Shown piece by piece: positions 28,422 to 37,983 of a DNA stretch of 64,000 nt. How positions within the stretch are numbered: the first letter of the stretch is position 1; each line of letters begins with the position of its first letter. This DNA is from Arenibacter echinorum. Its GTDB lineage: Bacteria; Bacteroidota; Bacteroidia; Flavobacteriales; Flavobacteriaceae. Under the pieces are notes generated by a model, which saw nothing but the letters and a program-made list of their open reading frames with translations, was not told the DNA's origin and ran no database searches. Position numbers and translations under genes: made by a program. Location: the NCBI RefSeq assembly GCF_003259375.1, contig NZ_QLLN01000003.1, forward strand, positions 111,915 through 175,914. Direction: 5' to 3'.

Positions 28422-29573
28422 TTAATGTTTTCCCTTTTTATAAGCATCTAAACGTTCCATGATAGTAGCATCATCTATTTGTAGTCCAATTAAAAAGTCG
28501 TAGGCCTTTTTTGAAATATATTTGTTCTCATTTTCCAGAATTCTTACCACAGATCTACACGTTTCAAGGTCGTTTACGCCATGTTTTGAATACAGTTTTA
28601 ACAGATCATCCAATTGCTGTCCATTTAATTGATTCAACAAATCTCTAGACGCATTTACAACCTCTAAGCTCAGTTCAGGAGCCTGTCCCAACTTTTTCAG
28701 CAATTCCTTCTGGATACTGTGATTGACATTTGCATACATTGAATATAAATGCTCTTGCAAATCGGTAGCTTTTAAATGAACAGGTTCTACAGCTTGAATA
28801 GCGCTATATGCCAAATAAAAATCATCGGAAGAAACGATTTCTAAAAGTGATGTCTCTAGATCTGGTGTCAGTTCTGTTGCACTGACAATTCTATTCAAAG
28901 CCCACAGCTTATCACTGTTATCCGGACTTTGTAAAATACGATTTATCAATAAGGGTGTCAACTGTTTTTCTGTGAGTTCTGAAACCAAATCCATCGTTGG
29001 ACCATTTATTACATTCCATAATTTATACGTGGTATAGGCGGCCCCCTTTACTACCATGTCTGCTACACTTTTTGAAGTGGCTCCAGAAACAGCATCAGCA
29101 GTACCTTGCTCCTTATTGGGTTGCTCTACCAGCTTTTCAAAAGATACCACATCTAAGGGCATTGATGAATCTGCCAATAATTGGTGTAATCGTTGGTATT
29201 CACTTTCAGAAAATGGTTCGTGGTCATATTTACTCAAAAACTCCCCTTTGGGCAATTCAAACCCTAAATACCTGCCCGTAATATTCCAGTAAACCACAAT
29301 GTTCAACAACCTACATTCTTGGTCAATACACACTTCACCTGTTACTTTTTTATAGTAATGCAGCGGTAGATTATCCTTTGTCTTGTGTAAAAAAATAGTT
29401 TCATTGGTTAGCGTGTCCTTATAAGTCTCAACAATTAAAGGTTCGTCAGCAGCACTACTTTCAATCGTAGCCACTTGCCAATATTTTATGGATTCTTTTT
29501 CTTGTAAAAAAGAGGTTAACACCATCCCTAATAATCCAATAATTACCACGTTAAAAAAACGGACCTTGATCAT
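28422..29573 (-). CDS. secreted protein with FMN-attachment-like motif and C-terminal helical repeats
   Basis: 383 residues with a signal peptide ('VVIIGLLGMVLTSFLQ'). Residues about 155-180 contain 'ADAVSGATSKSVADMV', which resembles the D-x-x-[ST]-G-A-T-x-[ST] flavinylation site of FMN-binding (PF04205) domains. A conserved pair of cysteines lies in 'GEVCIDQECRLL'. The C-terminal 180 residues are helical repeats of HEAT-like pattern ('LWALNRIVSATELTPDLETSLLEIV'). The gene begins 11 bp after an FAD-dependent oxidoreductase gene and is surely in its operon, so an extracytoplasmic flavin electron-transfer pair is plausible. The family is not recognised as a whole and FMN attachment is inference. 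Confidence 0.6.
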   Translation of the reverse strand: MIKVRFFNVVIIGLLGMVLTSFLQEKESIKYWQVATIESSAADEPLIVETYKDTLTNETIFLHKTKDNLPLHYYKKVTGEVCIDQECRLLNIVVYWNITGRYLGFELPKGEFLSKYDHEPFSESEYQRLHQLLADSSMPLDVVSFEKLVEQPNKEQGTADAVSGATSKSVADMVVKGAAYTTYKLWNVINGPTMDLVSELTEKQLTPLLINRILQSPDNSDKLWALNRIVSATELTPDLETSLLEIVSSDDFYLAYSAIQAVEPVHLKATDLQEHLYSMYANVNHSIQKELLKKLGQAPELSLEVVNASRDLLNQLNGQQLDDLLKLYSKHGVNDLETCRSVVRILENENKYISKKAYDFLIGLQIDDATIMERLDAYKKGKH

Positions 29574-29584
29574 GCTGTAATTCT

Positions 29585-30940
29585 CTATTTTTGAGCGGGA
29601 ACAATGGCTCCATGTTTTTTCAACAGTTCCTTAATTTCATTAATATCCACTTGTTCAGGGGAAACACCTTGCTTACTGGCCAATACCGCAGCTACTGCTG
29701 CTGCTTGTCCCATACCCATACAGGATGCCTGAACGCGGAGTGCAGAGTTTGCCAAGCGATCACTACTCACACAACGACCCGCTACCAGAAAATTCCGGCT
29801 TTGTTTCGGAATTAATGATCGCAACGGAATACACGCTACCACATCAGGTTTTAAAAATTCTTGATAAATAGATTTTCCTTCCCTATGCAGATCGATCGGA
29901 TAAAAAGAATGTGAAATAGCATCGTCAAACACCTTTCCAGAGGTATAATCATCCTTGTTCATTTTATACAAACCGTCTATTCGATAAGTTTCTCGAACGG
30001 CAGTTTCCGTTTTTAAATCCACCAGTTTCAAATTCTCACACCCCGGAAAAGTCTTTAGCGTTCTTACCAATTTTAGCAGGGTATTTCTTCCTTCATTATT
30101 GGCCTTGGTATGTACTTCGGAAGTGGTAGAATCTGCACCCGGCACATATACATAACTATAGGGAACATAGGTGTGCTCACGACTTTCCCTTTTTGAATTT
30201 TCGAGCATGTTTTGTCTCAATACGCGGTGGTATTTTTCCGGAATCTTGGTTAAATCAAGTGAATCATAGTTATAGCCTCCCAATCTAAAGATCAAGGAGC
30301 CAGGTTGGGTATCTTTTTCTCTTAGCACATCATAACCGGCCATCGATGCTATCAATGCATTTCCAGTACAATCAATTATTTGATTGCAGACGATGGTTGT
30401 TTTTGTCCCTTTTCCAACGGATTCAACGATCCATTTTCCCTTTTTAAATTCAATCTGTGTTGGAGATTCATAATAACGAATATCCACACCTGCCTCCAGG
30501 CATTTCTCTTCGGCCAATAAAGTATATAATGGCACATTTATCGTTACTTGATGTTTCCAATGGCTATCTGGAACTTTAGAGAAATTGGGTAATTTATCTC
30601 CATTCAACTCCACACAATCCATCACTAATTCCCAACCAATACCTCCAATAATTTGTTTGCCCCAAGCATGGAATATCCCCGGAAAGGCAACGCCGCCAGT
30701 CGTGGTAGTTCCTCCCAACTGACTCCCACTTTCAATCAAGATCGTTTCTGCTCCGGCTCTGCCAGCCTGTATAGCGGCAATAGTACCAGCCGTACCACCA
30801 CCTACTACCAATATCTCTGTAGTTATACTTTCTTCTTTTACTTTATATGGCGCTACGAGCGATTCTCCCTTTGCAAAGGATGGTGTTACCATTCCAAGAG
30901 AGACTGCTCCCATGGATTTTAACATTGATCTTCTTTTCAT
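29585..30940 (-). CDS. FAD-dependent oxidoreductase with Tat-like leader (FAD_oxidored family)
   Basis: 451 residues from the ATG at 30940; a TTG farther upstream would add nine residues, but 'MKRRSMLKSMGAVSLGMV' is a typical Tat-like leader. 'EILVVGGGTAGTIAAIQAGRAGAETILIE' is the FAD-binding Rossmann fold (GxGxxG variant) and 'GNALIASMAGYDVL' the second FAD contact. The C-terminal 'RNFLVAGRCVSSDRLANSALRVQASCMGMGQAA' matches the PF12831 FAD-dependent oxidoreductase group common in glycan-degradation loci of Bacteroidota. It is expected outside the cytoplasmic membrane. Substrate unknown; a sugar or a quinone-linked oxidation are both possible. The partner gene with the FMN-like motif follows 11 bp downstream. 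Confidence 0.85.
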   Translation of the reverse strand: MKRRSMLKSMGAVSLGMVTPSFAKGESLVAPYKVKEESITTEILVVGGGTAGTIAAIQAGRAGAETILIESGSQLGGTTTTGGVAFPGIFHAWGKQIIGGIGWELVMDCVELNGDKLPNFSKVPDSHWKHQVTINVPLYTLLAEEKCLEAGVDIRYYESPTQIEFKKGKWIVESVGKGTKTTIVCNQIIDCTGNALIASMAGYDVLREKDTQPGSLIFRLGGYNYDSLDLTKIPEKYHRVLRQNMLENSKRESREHTYVPYSYVYVPGADSTTSEVHTKANNEGRNTLLKLVRTLKTFPGCENLKLVDLKTETAVRETYRIDGLYKMNKDDYTSGKVFDDAISHSFYPIDLHREGKSIYQEFLKPDVVACIPLRSLIPKQSRNFLVAGRCVSSDRLANSALRVQASCMGMGQAAAVAAVLASKQGVSPEQVDINEIKELLKKHGAIVPAQK

Positions 30941-31178
30941 GTAATAATTTGTTTGACGATAACACAAATGTAAATAATGACAATCTAATAACTAATCCGC
31001 AATATCATGCACTAGATATTTTTTTCTTTTGAGTATTTGTATGTGCAGATGATTCAGGACGGGTTATAATTAACCCTAACTGCCGGCCGGTAGGTAAGCC
31101 CTAAATAGAGTACTTATTTTTATATTTTGTTACCAATATGTTATTCGCCAATCGATACTATATAGTGTTATTGTCTTA

Positions 31179-32510
31179 TTATAATTCAGCTTCAAATTCT
31201 TTCATCGTGTTCGTTAATTCCTCAACAACCTCAGGAAATTGATCTACCACATTATTTTTTTCACCTATGTCCGCATCAAGATTATATAGAGAAACAGGAA
31301 AAACACCACTTTCCTCTAAATTCCACCCTCTGGATTTTTCAATATGAAGTTTCCATTTCCCCATTCTAACAGCTTCCATTTCCCCGTTTCTGGCATAAAA
31401 ATAAAACGGCCGTTCTGGTAATTTGGTAGTTTCAGGATGTAAAAGATAATCGCTAATATCCAAGCCGTCCAATTTTAAATCATTGGGAATCTTTGAACCA
31501 GATATCTTTGCAAGTGTTGGATATAAATCCAAAGTGGTAGTAAAATCACTACTAACCACTCCTTTAGGAATTTTTCCTGGCCAAGCCACTATTGCCGGCA
31601 CCCGCTGACCTCCGTCCCAAGTTTCAGCTTTCTTGCCTCTCAGTGGTTTTGCAGAACCAATTCTAGGTCCATTGTCAGAGGTGAAAATAAAAATAGTATT
31701 ATCATAGATTTTTTGTTCTTTCAGCGTTTTTACGATCTCTCCTACACTCCAATCCAATTCCATAATAACATCGCCATATAATCCTTTTTCACTTTTACCT
31801 ATAAAAGCAGGAGAAGCGTGTAGTGGTGTATGTGGCATATTTTGGGCAACATACATGAAAAATGGTTTTTCACTTCTATTTCTTATTTGATCAATGGCCT
31901 CTTCAGTATATCTTTTGGTTAGATAGTCTTGGTCAGGGCCGCTTTCTATCAATGTTTTGTTTCTATAAAATGGAAGGGGAGGGGATTGAAAATCAATCTC
32001 CTTATAATAGTAATTATCCATGTCATTGGAATAGGGCACACCATAAAACATATCAAAACCCTGATTATTTGGCATAAACTCCTCTTTATGACCCAAATGC
32101 CATTTCCCGATAATGGAAGTTGTATAACCATTGTCCCTTAGTAATTCTGCCATCGTATATTCGTTCAATGAAAGCCCACCTTCTGAAAAAGGGAAAAGAA
32201 CCGCTTCGTGAAGATTGTATCTTTTAGGATAGCGACCTGTTAAAAGACCGGCCCTAGAAGGCGTACAAACTGTTGCTGGAACATAAAAATTGGTAAAACG
32301 AATACCTTCAGAAGCTAAACGATCAATATGAGGCGTCTCAAAACCTTCTGCACCATAGCACCCCACATCTGCGTATCCTTGATCATCGGTAAAGAAAATG
32401 ATAATATTGGGTCTGTTTTTTGAATTGTCATTACTAGGCTGACATGCTGTAATACCAAAAATTATAATTACTACCAATTTTGATATATATGGTTTAATCT
32501 TAATGAGCAT
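31179..32510 (-). CDS. lipoprotein sulfatase (S1 family)
   Basis: 443 residues with a lipobox at Cys23 ('GITAC'). 'NIIIFFTDDQGYADVGCYG' carries the metal aspartates. 'CTPSR' (Cys82 to Arg86) is the formylglycine signature and is followed by 'GLLTGRYPKR'. 'SIIGKWHLGH' and 'FIFTSDNGPR' are the Lys/His and distal Asp-Asn sites. Length and order are those of compact N-acetylgalactosamine-6-sulfatase/arylsulfatase A-like enzymes. It should remove sulfate from a glycan at the cell envelope. It is 36 bp downstream of a SnoaL-like lipoprotein gene; a GTTGGC-type half site sits in that gap. Confidence 0.9.
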   Translation of the reverse strand: MLIKIKPYISKLVVIIIFGITACQPSNDNSKNRPNIIIFFTDDQGYADVGCYGAEGFETPHIDRLASEGIRFTNFYVPATVCTPSRAGLLTGRYPKRYNLHEAVLFPFSEGGLSLNEYTMAELLRDNGYTTSIIGKWHLGHKEEFMPNNQGFDMFYGVPYSNDMDNYYYKEIDFQSPPLPFYRNKTLIESGPDQDYLTKRYTEEAIDQIRNRSEKPFFMYVAQNMPHTPLHASPAFIGKSEKGLYGDVIMELDWSVGEIVKTLKEQKIYDNTIFIFTSDNGPRIGSAKPLRGKKAETWDGGQRVPAIVAWPGKIPKGVVSSDFTTTLDLYPTLAKISGSKIPNDLKLDGLDISDYLLHPETTKLPERPFYFYARNGEMEAVRMGKWKLHIEKSRGWNLEESGVFPVSLYNLDADIGEKNNVVDQFPEVVEELTNTMKEFEAEL

Positions 32511-32527
32511 TGCAATCTTCTTTTTAT

Positions 32528-32541
32528 TAATTGTTGGCAGC
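32528..32541 (-). repeat. isolated attC-like half site
   Basis: 'TTAATTGTTGGCAGC' on the plus strand matches the end motif of the other palindromes (GTTGGC), but no second arm is found before the sulfatase start. It may be the remnant of a deleted cassette junction. Confidence 0.3.
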
Positions 32542-32546
32542 AGTTA

Positions 32547-33482
32547 TTATTTATCCGTTCCAAATTCAAGTTGTCGCTTGTATTCTTTTTCATCAAAATA
32601 GCCTTTTGATTCTTGGATTAATCCATCATCATTTAATGTCCATTCTTCAAATCCACTAATTTTAACTTTCTTTCCTGTTCCATTTGGTACGTCATTTGTT
32701 CCGGTCAGTGTCCAATAGAATCGTTTTTTGTCAGATTTAGTGACTAGACTATCCATTGAAACAATCATATCAGGAAAAGCGTCCATAAATCCTTTAGCAA
32801 CATTTGTAATGGCATTTCTACCATCGGCAGGTTCTCCGTCATTCACTTGTAATGAACCGTCTTCAGCATAAAACATAGCAACAAACTCAGGTCGGTTACT
32901 ACCCCAGACTTGGGCATAGTTGCGTGCACAGAGATTTAAATCGAATTCTCTTTCTTCTTCGGGAATCCGGTGAGCGGTCCATGAAATACTTAACAGTTTC
33001 CATTGGTCGCTGTCTTTCATCATTATAGCATGATTGACCTCATTGCTACTGGCAACACCGAATTTTGAAATGACGGTAGGCATTATTACTGAGGCCAATC
33101 GATCTTCGGTTATATTTATCTTAAACGAATTGGCGGATTCTAAAATAGGCTTTGGATCTTTCATATCTCGGATGGTTTGCAAATACGAGTCAATAGTCAT
33201 CTCTTTATGCTGCCATTGTCCATCCTTCGGATACGTATATGCGATAATGGTCTGGTCGAAACTCAGGTCATCCAATTCTTGAGCATCCCGGTTTCCAACT
33301 GCAGCCAAGATCCTTTCCAATATAGCTTTTATTTCTTTTTCAGATTGACTTGAGGTGCTTTCTATTTGGTCTGAAGTAGTGTTTTCTGAAAGTTCTTCTG
33401 TGCTTTGTTTAGATTTACAACTCACAATCAGCAAGGATAGTAGCAAAATTGATAAAATTTGATTTCTTGAATTTTTATTCAT
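32547..33482 (-). CDS. lipoprotein with two NTF2-like (DUF4440/SnoaL-type) domains
   Basis: 311 residues; the leader ends in a lipobox ('LLIVSC', Cys22), then a Ser/Thr/Glu linker to about 48. Domain 1 (50-165) has the cone-fold pattern starting 'IKAILERILAAVGNRDAQELDDL' and ending 'WKLLSISWTAHRIP'. Domain 2 (180-305) repeats it: 'LCARNYAQVWGSNRPEFVAMFYAEDGSLQVNDGEPADGR' and 'WTLTGTNDVPNGTGKKVKISGFEEW'. The second domain resembles SnoaL-like polyketide-cyclase proteins. Surface or periplasmic location expected; no catalytic function can be given. Attc-like site 3 lies about 20 bp before its start. Confidence 0.75.
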   Translation of the reverse strand: MNKNSRNQILSILLLSLLIVSCKSKQSTEELSENTTSDQIESTSSQSEKEIKAILERILAAVGNRDAQELDDLSFDQTIIAYTYPKDGQWQHKEMTIDSYLQTIRDMKDPKPILESANSFKINITEDRLASVIMPTVISKFGVASSNEVNHAIMMKDSDQWKLLSISWTAHRIPEEEREFDLNLCARNYAQVWGSNRPEFVAMFYAEDGSLQVNDGEPADGRNAITNVAKGFMDAFPDMIVSMDSLVTKSDKKRFYWTLTGTNDVPNGTGKKVKISGFEEWTLNDDGLIQESKGYFDEKEYKRQLEFGTDK

Positions 33483-33500
33483 AAACAGTTTCTTTTAAGT

Positions 33501-33632
33501 GCTGCCAACGATAAGTATAAGAATAGTAGTCGATTACGTGACACTTTCATGTTACGTTACATGAATGTTGAAGCGAGCTACAACCCTTGAATCCATTTCT
33601 ATTTCGGCTATTATTTTTATACATTGTTGTGA
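33501..33632 (-). repeat. attC-like imperfect palindrome, site 3
   Basis: Left arm 'CCAACGATAAGTATAAGAAT' with 'AGTAGTCG' and right arm 'CGGCTATTATTTTTATACAT' with 'TGTTGTG' pair imperfectly over about 27 bp. The words TATAAGAATAGT and ATTATTTTTATAC recur in site 2. It lies 51 bp after the M1 peptidase stop and 18 bp before the next gene (minus strand). Confidence 0.55.
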
Positions 33633-33683
33633 GTTTGTGCCTAATTAAACTCAAAGCTCAACTTATAAAGTTTTTATATCTTA

Positions 33684-35663
33684 TTATTTGATGTTTTTCC
33701 ATTCGTTATTTTTTCTTTCTAGATCTGGGAATTGATTTTCCGGATCAATTATTACTTTGTCAATTTTAGATGTAGAAGCATATTTAAACGTCCAGTTGGA
33801 TCCTCGTGCCCATATTTCAACCGGTAGTCGAACCGTCTCTGTTTGTCCATTCATTTGAGTCATTTTGATTATAACAGGCATAATCATTTTGCCCTTGTTT
33901 TCAATTGTGATTAATGAGCCTTTAGCAGGGTCATTGTCAACGTAGCTTACAGATGCTACTGCTTGATCCAGTTTCCAGGTGGTATAAAACCATTCGTTCC
34001 AGAACCAATTTAAATCTTCACCTGTTGCATTATTGATGCAATGAAAAAAGTCATAGGGTGTTGGATGTTTAAATGCCCATGCTTCGGTATATTTTCTAAA
34101 GGCATAATCAAACCGATCTTTGCCAACTATAACTGTACGAAGTAAGTTGAGTCCATAAGCCGTTTTGCCATAAAACTGCCAATGTTGCTCTTCATCCATT
34201 GCATCTGACATAGTCATTAATGGGTCTTTGTATTGCATGAACTGCTTGTAATCCCTGGATGCAAAAAAATCTTTTTCAAAATAGGAAGGGTCGGTTTCGT
34301 ACTCTCCATTATTAAAAATATCGTTGGCTATAAAGTTTACATAAGTATTTAAACCTTCATCGTGCCACATATATCTTCGTTCATTTGAGCCTACAATCAT
34401 TGGGTACCAGTTATGCCCAATTTCGTGAGATATCAAAAACCACAAACTAGCTTTTGTCTCTTTATAATTATTGAAAATCATTCCAGGATATTCCATTCCT
34501 TCAGTTATCCCTGCACTACTTACTGCATTATTCCATGGATATTCAAAAAAATGTTCTGAATAGATTTCTATGCTGGCTTTTAAATATTCTGTTGATCTCG
34601 CCCATGCTGTATCACCTGCACTTTCAACTGGGTAGCAAGACATTGCAAGTGCTTTTCGACCAGAGGGCAAATTGATCTTTGCTGCATCCCATATTAATCC
34701 TTTTGATGCGGCAAAGGCCACGTCTCTTGTATTGTTCATATTAAAATGCCAGGTTAGGTAGCCTTTGGAACTTGGACGCATGGCAGGTTTTCCAACTTCG
34801 TCAGAAGAAATAATAGCAATTGTTCTGTCGCTCTTTGAAGCTAACGAAAGTCTTTTTATTTGTTCTTTTGTCAAAACATCTTGTGCATTTTGTAAGTCAC
34901 CAGACCCATAGACAATCATCTCTGCTGGCGCAGTGATGTAATAATCATAATTGCCATAGTCGCAATAAAATTCGCCAAGCCCCAAATACGGAAGCGTGTT
35001 CCAGCCTTCTACATCATCATAAACACACATGCGTGGATACCATTGAGCTATTTGATAAATAACACCGTTTTTAGTATCCTGTCGCCCAAAGCGGGCTGCT
35101 CCATCAATTGGAATTACAAAACTGAAATTTATTTTTATCGAGATCTGATCACCTTTTGGTTGCATGGCCGTGTTTAATCGAATCTGCATCCTTGTATCTG
35201 TAATAATTGGTTGTACGGCATATGAATTCTCTCCTTGGTTGATAGTTACATTCTTAATTTGGTAACCACCTTTTGGATTTCCAAGAACACCAAAATAATC
35301 ACCTGGGTAGCGGGTAGCTGCAACCGATCTAGAATCTGGTTTAAAAATATTTTGATCTAGTTGAAGCCATAAATACTCCAATTGATCAGGGCTGTTATTG
35401 GTATAAGTTATTGTCACATCACCGAAAACAGTAGTGTCTTTTTCACTCAAGGTAGCATGTATGACATAATCGGAACTGTTTTGCCAATATAGAGGACCAG
35501 GAGTGCCATTTGAAGAACGATATGCGTTTCCTGTAGTTGGATTAAATGAGGATACATAGAAATCCATGGGATTGTAGTGTGAACTTTCATTTACGAGGTT
35601 CTGGGAATGCAAAAAACCTACGTTTATAAATGTCATAAAGAGTAATAATATGTTTTGTTTCAT
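33684..35663 (-). CDS. secreted M1 family metallopeptidase
   Basis: 659 residues with a signal peptide ('ILLLFMTFINVGFLHSQ'). An N-terminal beta-saddle domain precedes the thermolysin-like domain. The GAMEN-like exopeptidase loop is 'GITEGMEYPG' (386-394). The zinc site is 'HEIGH' (His413, Glu414, His417) with Glu436 in 'WHDEGLNTY', 18 residues on, as in M1. A catalytic Tyr is expected in the following helical part ('FYGKTAYGLNLLRTVIVG'). The short C-terminal beta region resembles Bacteroidota M1 peptidases of unknown substrate. It cleaves N-terminal residues from peptides in the periplasm or outside. Single gene between repeat R1 copy b and attC-like site 3. Confidence 0.92.
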   Translation of the reverse strand: MKQNILLLFMTFINVGFLHSQNLVNESSHYNPMDFYVSSFNPTTGNAYRSSNGTPGPLYWQNSSDYVIHATLSEKDTTVFGDVTITYTNNSPDQLEYLWLQLDQNIFKPDSRSVAATRYPGDYFGVLGNPKGGYQIKNVTINQGENSYAVQPIITDTRMQIRLNTAMQPKGDQISIKINFSFVIPIDGAARFGRQDTKNGVIYQIAQWYPRMCVYDDVEGWNTLPYLGLGEFYCDYGNYDYYITAPAEMIVYGSGDLQNAQDVLTKEQIKRLSLASKSDRTIAIISSDEVGKPAMRPSSKGYLTWHFNMNNTRDVAFAASKGLIWDAAKINLPSGRKALAMSCYPVESAGDTAWARSTEYLKASIEIYSEHFFEYPWNNAVSSAGITEGMEYPGMIFNNYKETKASLWFLISHEIGHNWYPMIVGSNERRYMWHDEGLNTYVNFIANDIFNNGEYETDPSYFEKDFFASRDYKQFMQYKDPLMTMSDAMDEEQHWQFYGKTAYGLNLLRTVIVGKDRFDYAFRKYTEAWAFKHPTPYDFFHCINNATGEDLNWFWNEWFYTTWKLDQAVASVSYVDNDPAKGSLITIENKGKMIMPVIIKMTQMNGQTETVRLPVEIWARGSNWTFKYASTSKIDKVIIDPENQFPDLERKNNEWKNIK

Positions 35664-35732
35664 TTCATTTTTTTAAATCTATAATTTTAATTTAATCCGA
35701 AGATTATATACAGGCCTATGGCATGATGCACA

Positions 35733-35930
35733 ACAATTCGATATAGGTATTAACTATATATCTATTTTAAAACTACAATCCCACTAGACCGTACCTGAGT
35801 ACACTTAGGTGTCCTGTTGATCCAATAAAATTTTTTGTGGCGTAAAGAGGGGGAGTACTACAACCAAATGTTTGTTTCTTAACTTCTAAGATAACTAATA
35901 TTGGTATTGGTATTTGCTTAATCGATAAAA
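35733..35930 (-). repeat. repeat R1, copy b, abutting a cassette-like end
   Basis: The core at 35820-35928 differs from copy a by small indels but keeps 'GGGGGAGTACTACAACCA' and 'AATCGATAAA'. On the minus strand it ends 'TATATCGAATTGTTGTGC' just before the M1 peptidase gene. The flank contains TATAGTTAATACCTATA, a near-palindrome conserved in copy c. The rest of 35664-36100 shows no gene. Confidence 0.7.
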
Positions 35931-36100
35931 TAATGCTTTGTTTGCTGTACATAAGTTTTCATTGACTATAAAATGGTTGTTAATTACAGTTTTTTAAGGT
36001 GCTGCCAATTCAATGCGATTATTAAAAGAAGGTGTATCCAAGTCATTTTCATTACACATCATAATTTAGATATTTTACCGTAATAGCTAACCAAAAACCC

Positions 36101-37528
36101 ATGAAAACAAACAATTGTATTACATCAGCAATTTTTGGTCTTTTTTTATTTTTAGGATTACTATCTGGTAATGCACTGCTGGCTCAAAGCAATGACACGG
36201 CAACATTGCCTGAGTTTGTTGTAGACGTATCTAAAACCATGGGTGGTTTCAAGCCCTTGAACGGGGTTAACGGCGGTCCGAGAATTAGATTGGGAAATGC
36301 GTTTGATAATAGTGAATATTTCAAAACCTTCGGCCCTCCACATATTCGCCTTCATGATACACGATATTCCGATGAAGAAACGGTTGATATCCATACCATC
36401 TTTCCAAACTTTGATGCCGATGAAAATGACCCGGCAAACTATCGTTTTCAAAAGACGGACATTTATATAAAGTCGATCTTGGACCTAGGCGCAAAAGTAA
36501 TATTTAGATTGGGCGAAAGTATAGAGCACGGGGAACCAAAATTTTACATCCATCCTCCGGCAGATTTTGACAAATGGGCGCGCATTTGTTCCCGAATAGT
36601 ACAGCATTATAATATGGGCTGGGCCGATGGCTTTCATTGGGATATTCAATATTGGGAAGTTTGGAATGAGCCGGACATCGCAGAGTGCTGGTCAGGAACC
36701 CAAGAACAGTATCTTCAATTATATGAAATAACGGCAAAGACCTTAAAAAAACTCAATGCCAACCTAAAAGTTGGAGGGCCAACGCTGGCCTATAACATGG
36801 ATAGTGAGCTTGGCGAGGCTTTCCTTAAACATTGTAAAAAAACCAATTCCCCTTTAGACTTTGTTTCCTATCACATCTATAGTAAAAGTACGGACGACTT
36901 CATGAAAAGAATTGAAATATCCAACGCCGCTATAAGGAAACATGGATTTAAAAATGTGGAAATCAGTCTGTCCGAATGGAATTACGTATCATCCTGGTCT
37001 GGTAAAAGCAGAGAGGCATCACGGGATGGATTGGCTCAAACAATGGCCGCCCCTGGGGCAGCGTTTACCGTCGCAGTTTTATCTTATATGCAGGATACAG
37101 AACTGGATATGGCACAATACTATTCCGCTTTTGGAACCATATTTCGTTTTGGGCTTTTTGATAAATATGGAGTACCCAAAAAAGCAATTCATGCCTTGGA
37201 AGCCTATCATAAAATGGTACAATTGGGCACACGGGTTTCTACTTCAGGAAATAAACAGGAAACAGGTGTTTCTATTATAGCCTCTACCGAATTAGGTGAG
37301 GGAAAAACAGCAGTTTTAATAAGCAATTTTGAAGATAATGCTTCGCGCTATAAACTCCAGATAAAGAATGTTCCTTTTAAAAATGAACTGAAGTGTAGCG
37401 AATATGTATTGGACGATAATCACAATTTAGACTTGGACCGCGAACAAATATTGAGCAGTAAAGATTTCAGCCTCATAGTAGATCTGCCCAAATCGACGGT
37501 TAGATTACTTCTTTTTGAAGCTCTGTAA
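36101..37528 (+). CDS. secreted glycoside hydrolase, GH39-like (clan A)
   Basis: 475 residues with a signal peptide ('GLFLFLGLLSGNALLAQ'). The TIM barrel opens with 'FGPPHIRLHDTRYS'. The expected acid/base is Glu190 in 'YWEVWNEPD' and the nucleophile Glu292 in 'ISLSEWNY', the two clan GH-A positions as used in GH39. A short C-terminal beta domain (about 385-475) completes the protein. GH39 includes beta-xylosidases and alpha-L-iduronidases; the sequence does not decide the substrate. Periplasmic exo-acting enzyme likely. It is a lone plus-strand gene among minus-strand ones, flanked by repeat-rich spacers. Confidence 0.82.
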   Translation: MKTNNCITSAIFGLFLFLGLLSGNALLAQSNDTATLPEFVVDVSKTMGGFKPLNGVNGGPRIRLGNAFDNSEYFKTFGPPHIRLHDTRYSDEETVDIHTIFPNFDADENDPANYRFQKTDIYIKSILDLGAKVIFRLGESIEHGEPKFYIHPPADFDKWARICSRIVQHYNMGWADGFHWDIQYWEVWNEPDIAECWSGTQEQYLQLYEITAKTLKKLNANLKVGGPTLAYNMDSELGEAFLKHCKKTNSPLDFVSYHIYSKSTDDFMKRIEISNAAIRKHGFKNVEISLSEWNYVSSWSGKSREASRDGLAQTMAAPGAAFTVAVLSYMQDTELDMAQYYSAFGTIFRFGLFDKYGVPKKAIHALEAYHKMVQLGTRVSTSGNKQETGVSIIASTELGEGKTAVLISNFEDNASRYKLQIKNVPFKNELKCSEYVLDDNHNLDLDREQILSSKDFSLIVDLPKSTVRLLLFEAL

Positions 37529-37654
37529 ACCATCAAAAACATATAATCCCTTTTTCTCCAGATTATTATGGCCAACGGATAGCCGAATAGGAGGGAAGGG
37601 GTACGCGCTTATACTGTAGTTTGATTCTGTATTAATCGTTAGACAGGCCTGCAG

Positions 37655-37752
37655 AGGGAGGAGGTTCAAGAATACTTTATTCTAAATAAGGTGAGTTCTA
37701 TCGATTTTAATAGTTACTGAATTGTTTGAGGTAATGTTGTTCGGTCGAGCCT
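37655..37752 (+). repeat. repeat family B copy
   Basis: 'GGAGGTTCAAGAATAC' through 'AATTGTTTGAGGTAATGTTG' to 'GGTCGAGCCT' matches 16876-16976 along its whole length with scattered changes. Confidence 0.65.
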
Positions 37753-37868
37753 GCCCGCGTTAGGCCTGCCTACCGGAGGTAGGGTTCGCGGCGGCATCCC
37801 CGAAGCACCACAAGGGATATAGCCAAGGGCCCGCCCGAGGTAGGAGGGAACGCCCAAAGAATAGGCCA
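37753..37868. repeat. repeat family C copy
   Basis: G+C-rich block containing 'GCGGCGGCATCCCCGAAGC', 'AAGGGATATAGCC' and 'GAGGGAACGCCCAAAG'; other copies at 39.76-39.87 kb and, degenerate, 9.94 kb. Contains the hairpin CCTACC/GGTAGG. With family B it fills most of the 455 bp gap before the next gene. Confidence 0.65.
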
Positions 37869-37983
37869 GGTATTTTGCTTTAGATCGTTGTTATGGTCTG
37901 TCCACTAAATAAATTACAAACTCATTAATGCTGCCGGAAAGTAATTAAATCCAAGGTAGGTACTTCCTTTATGCCGCATAGAT

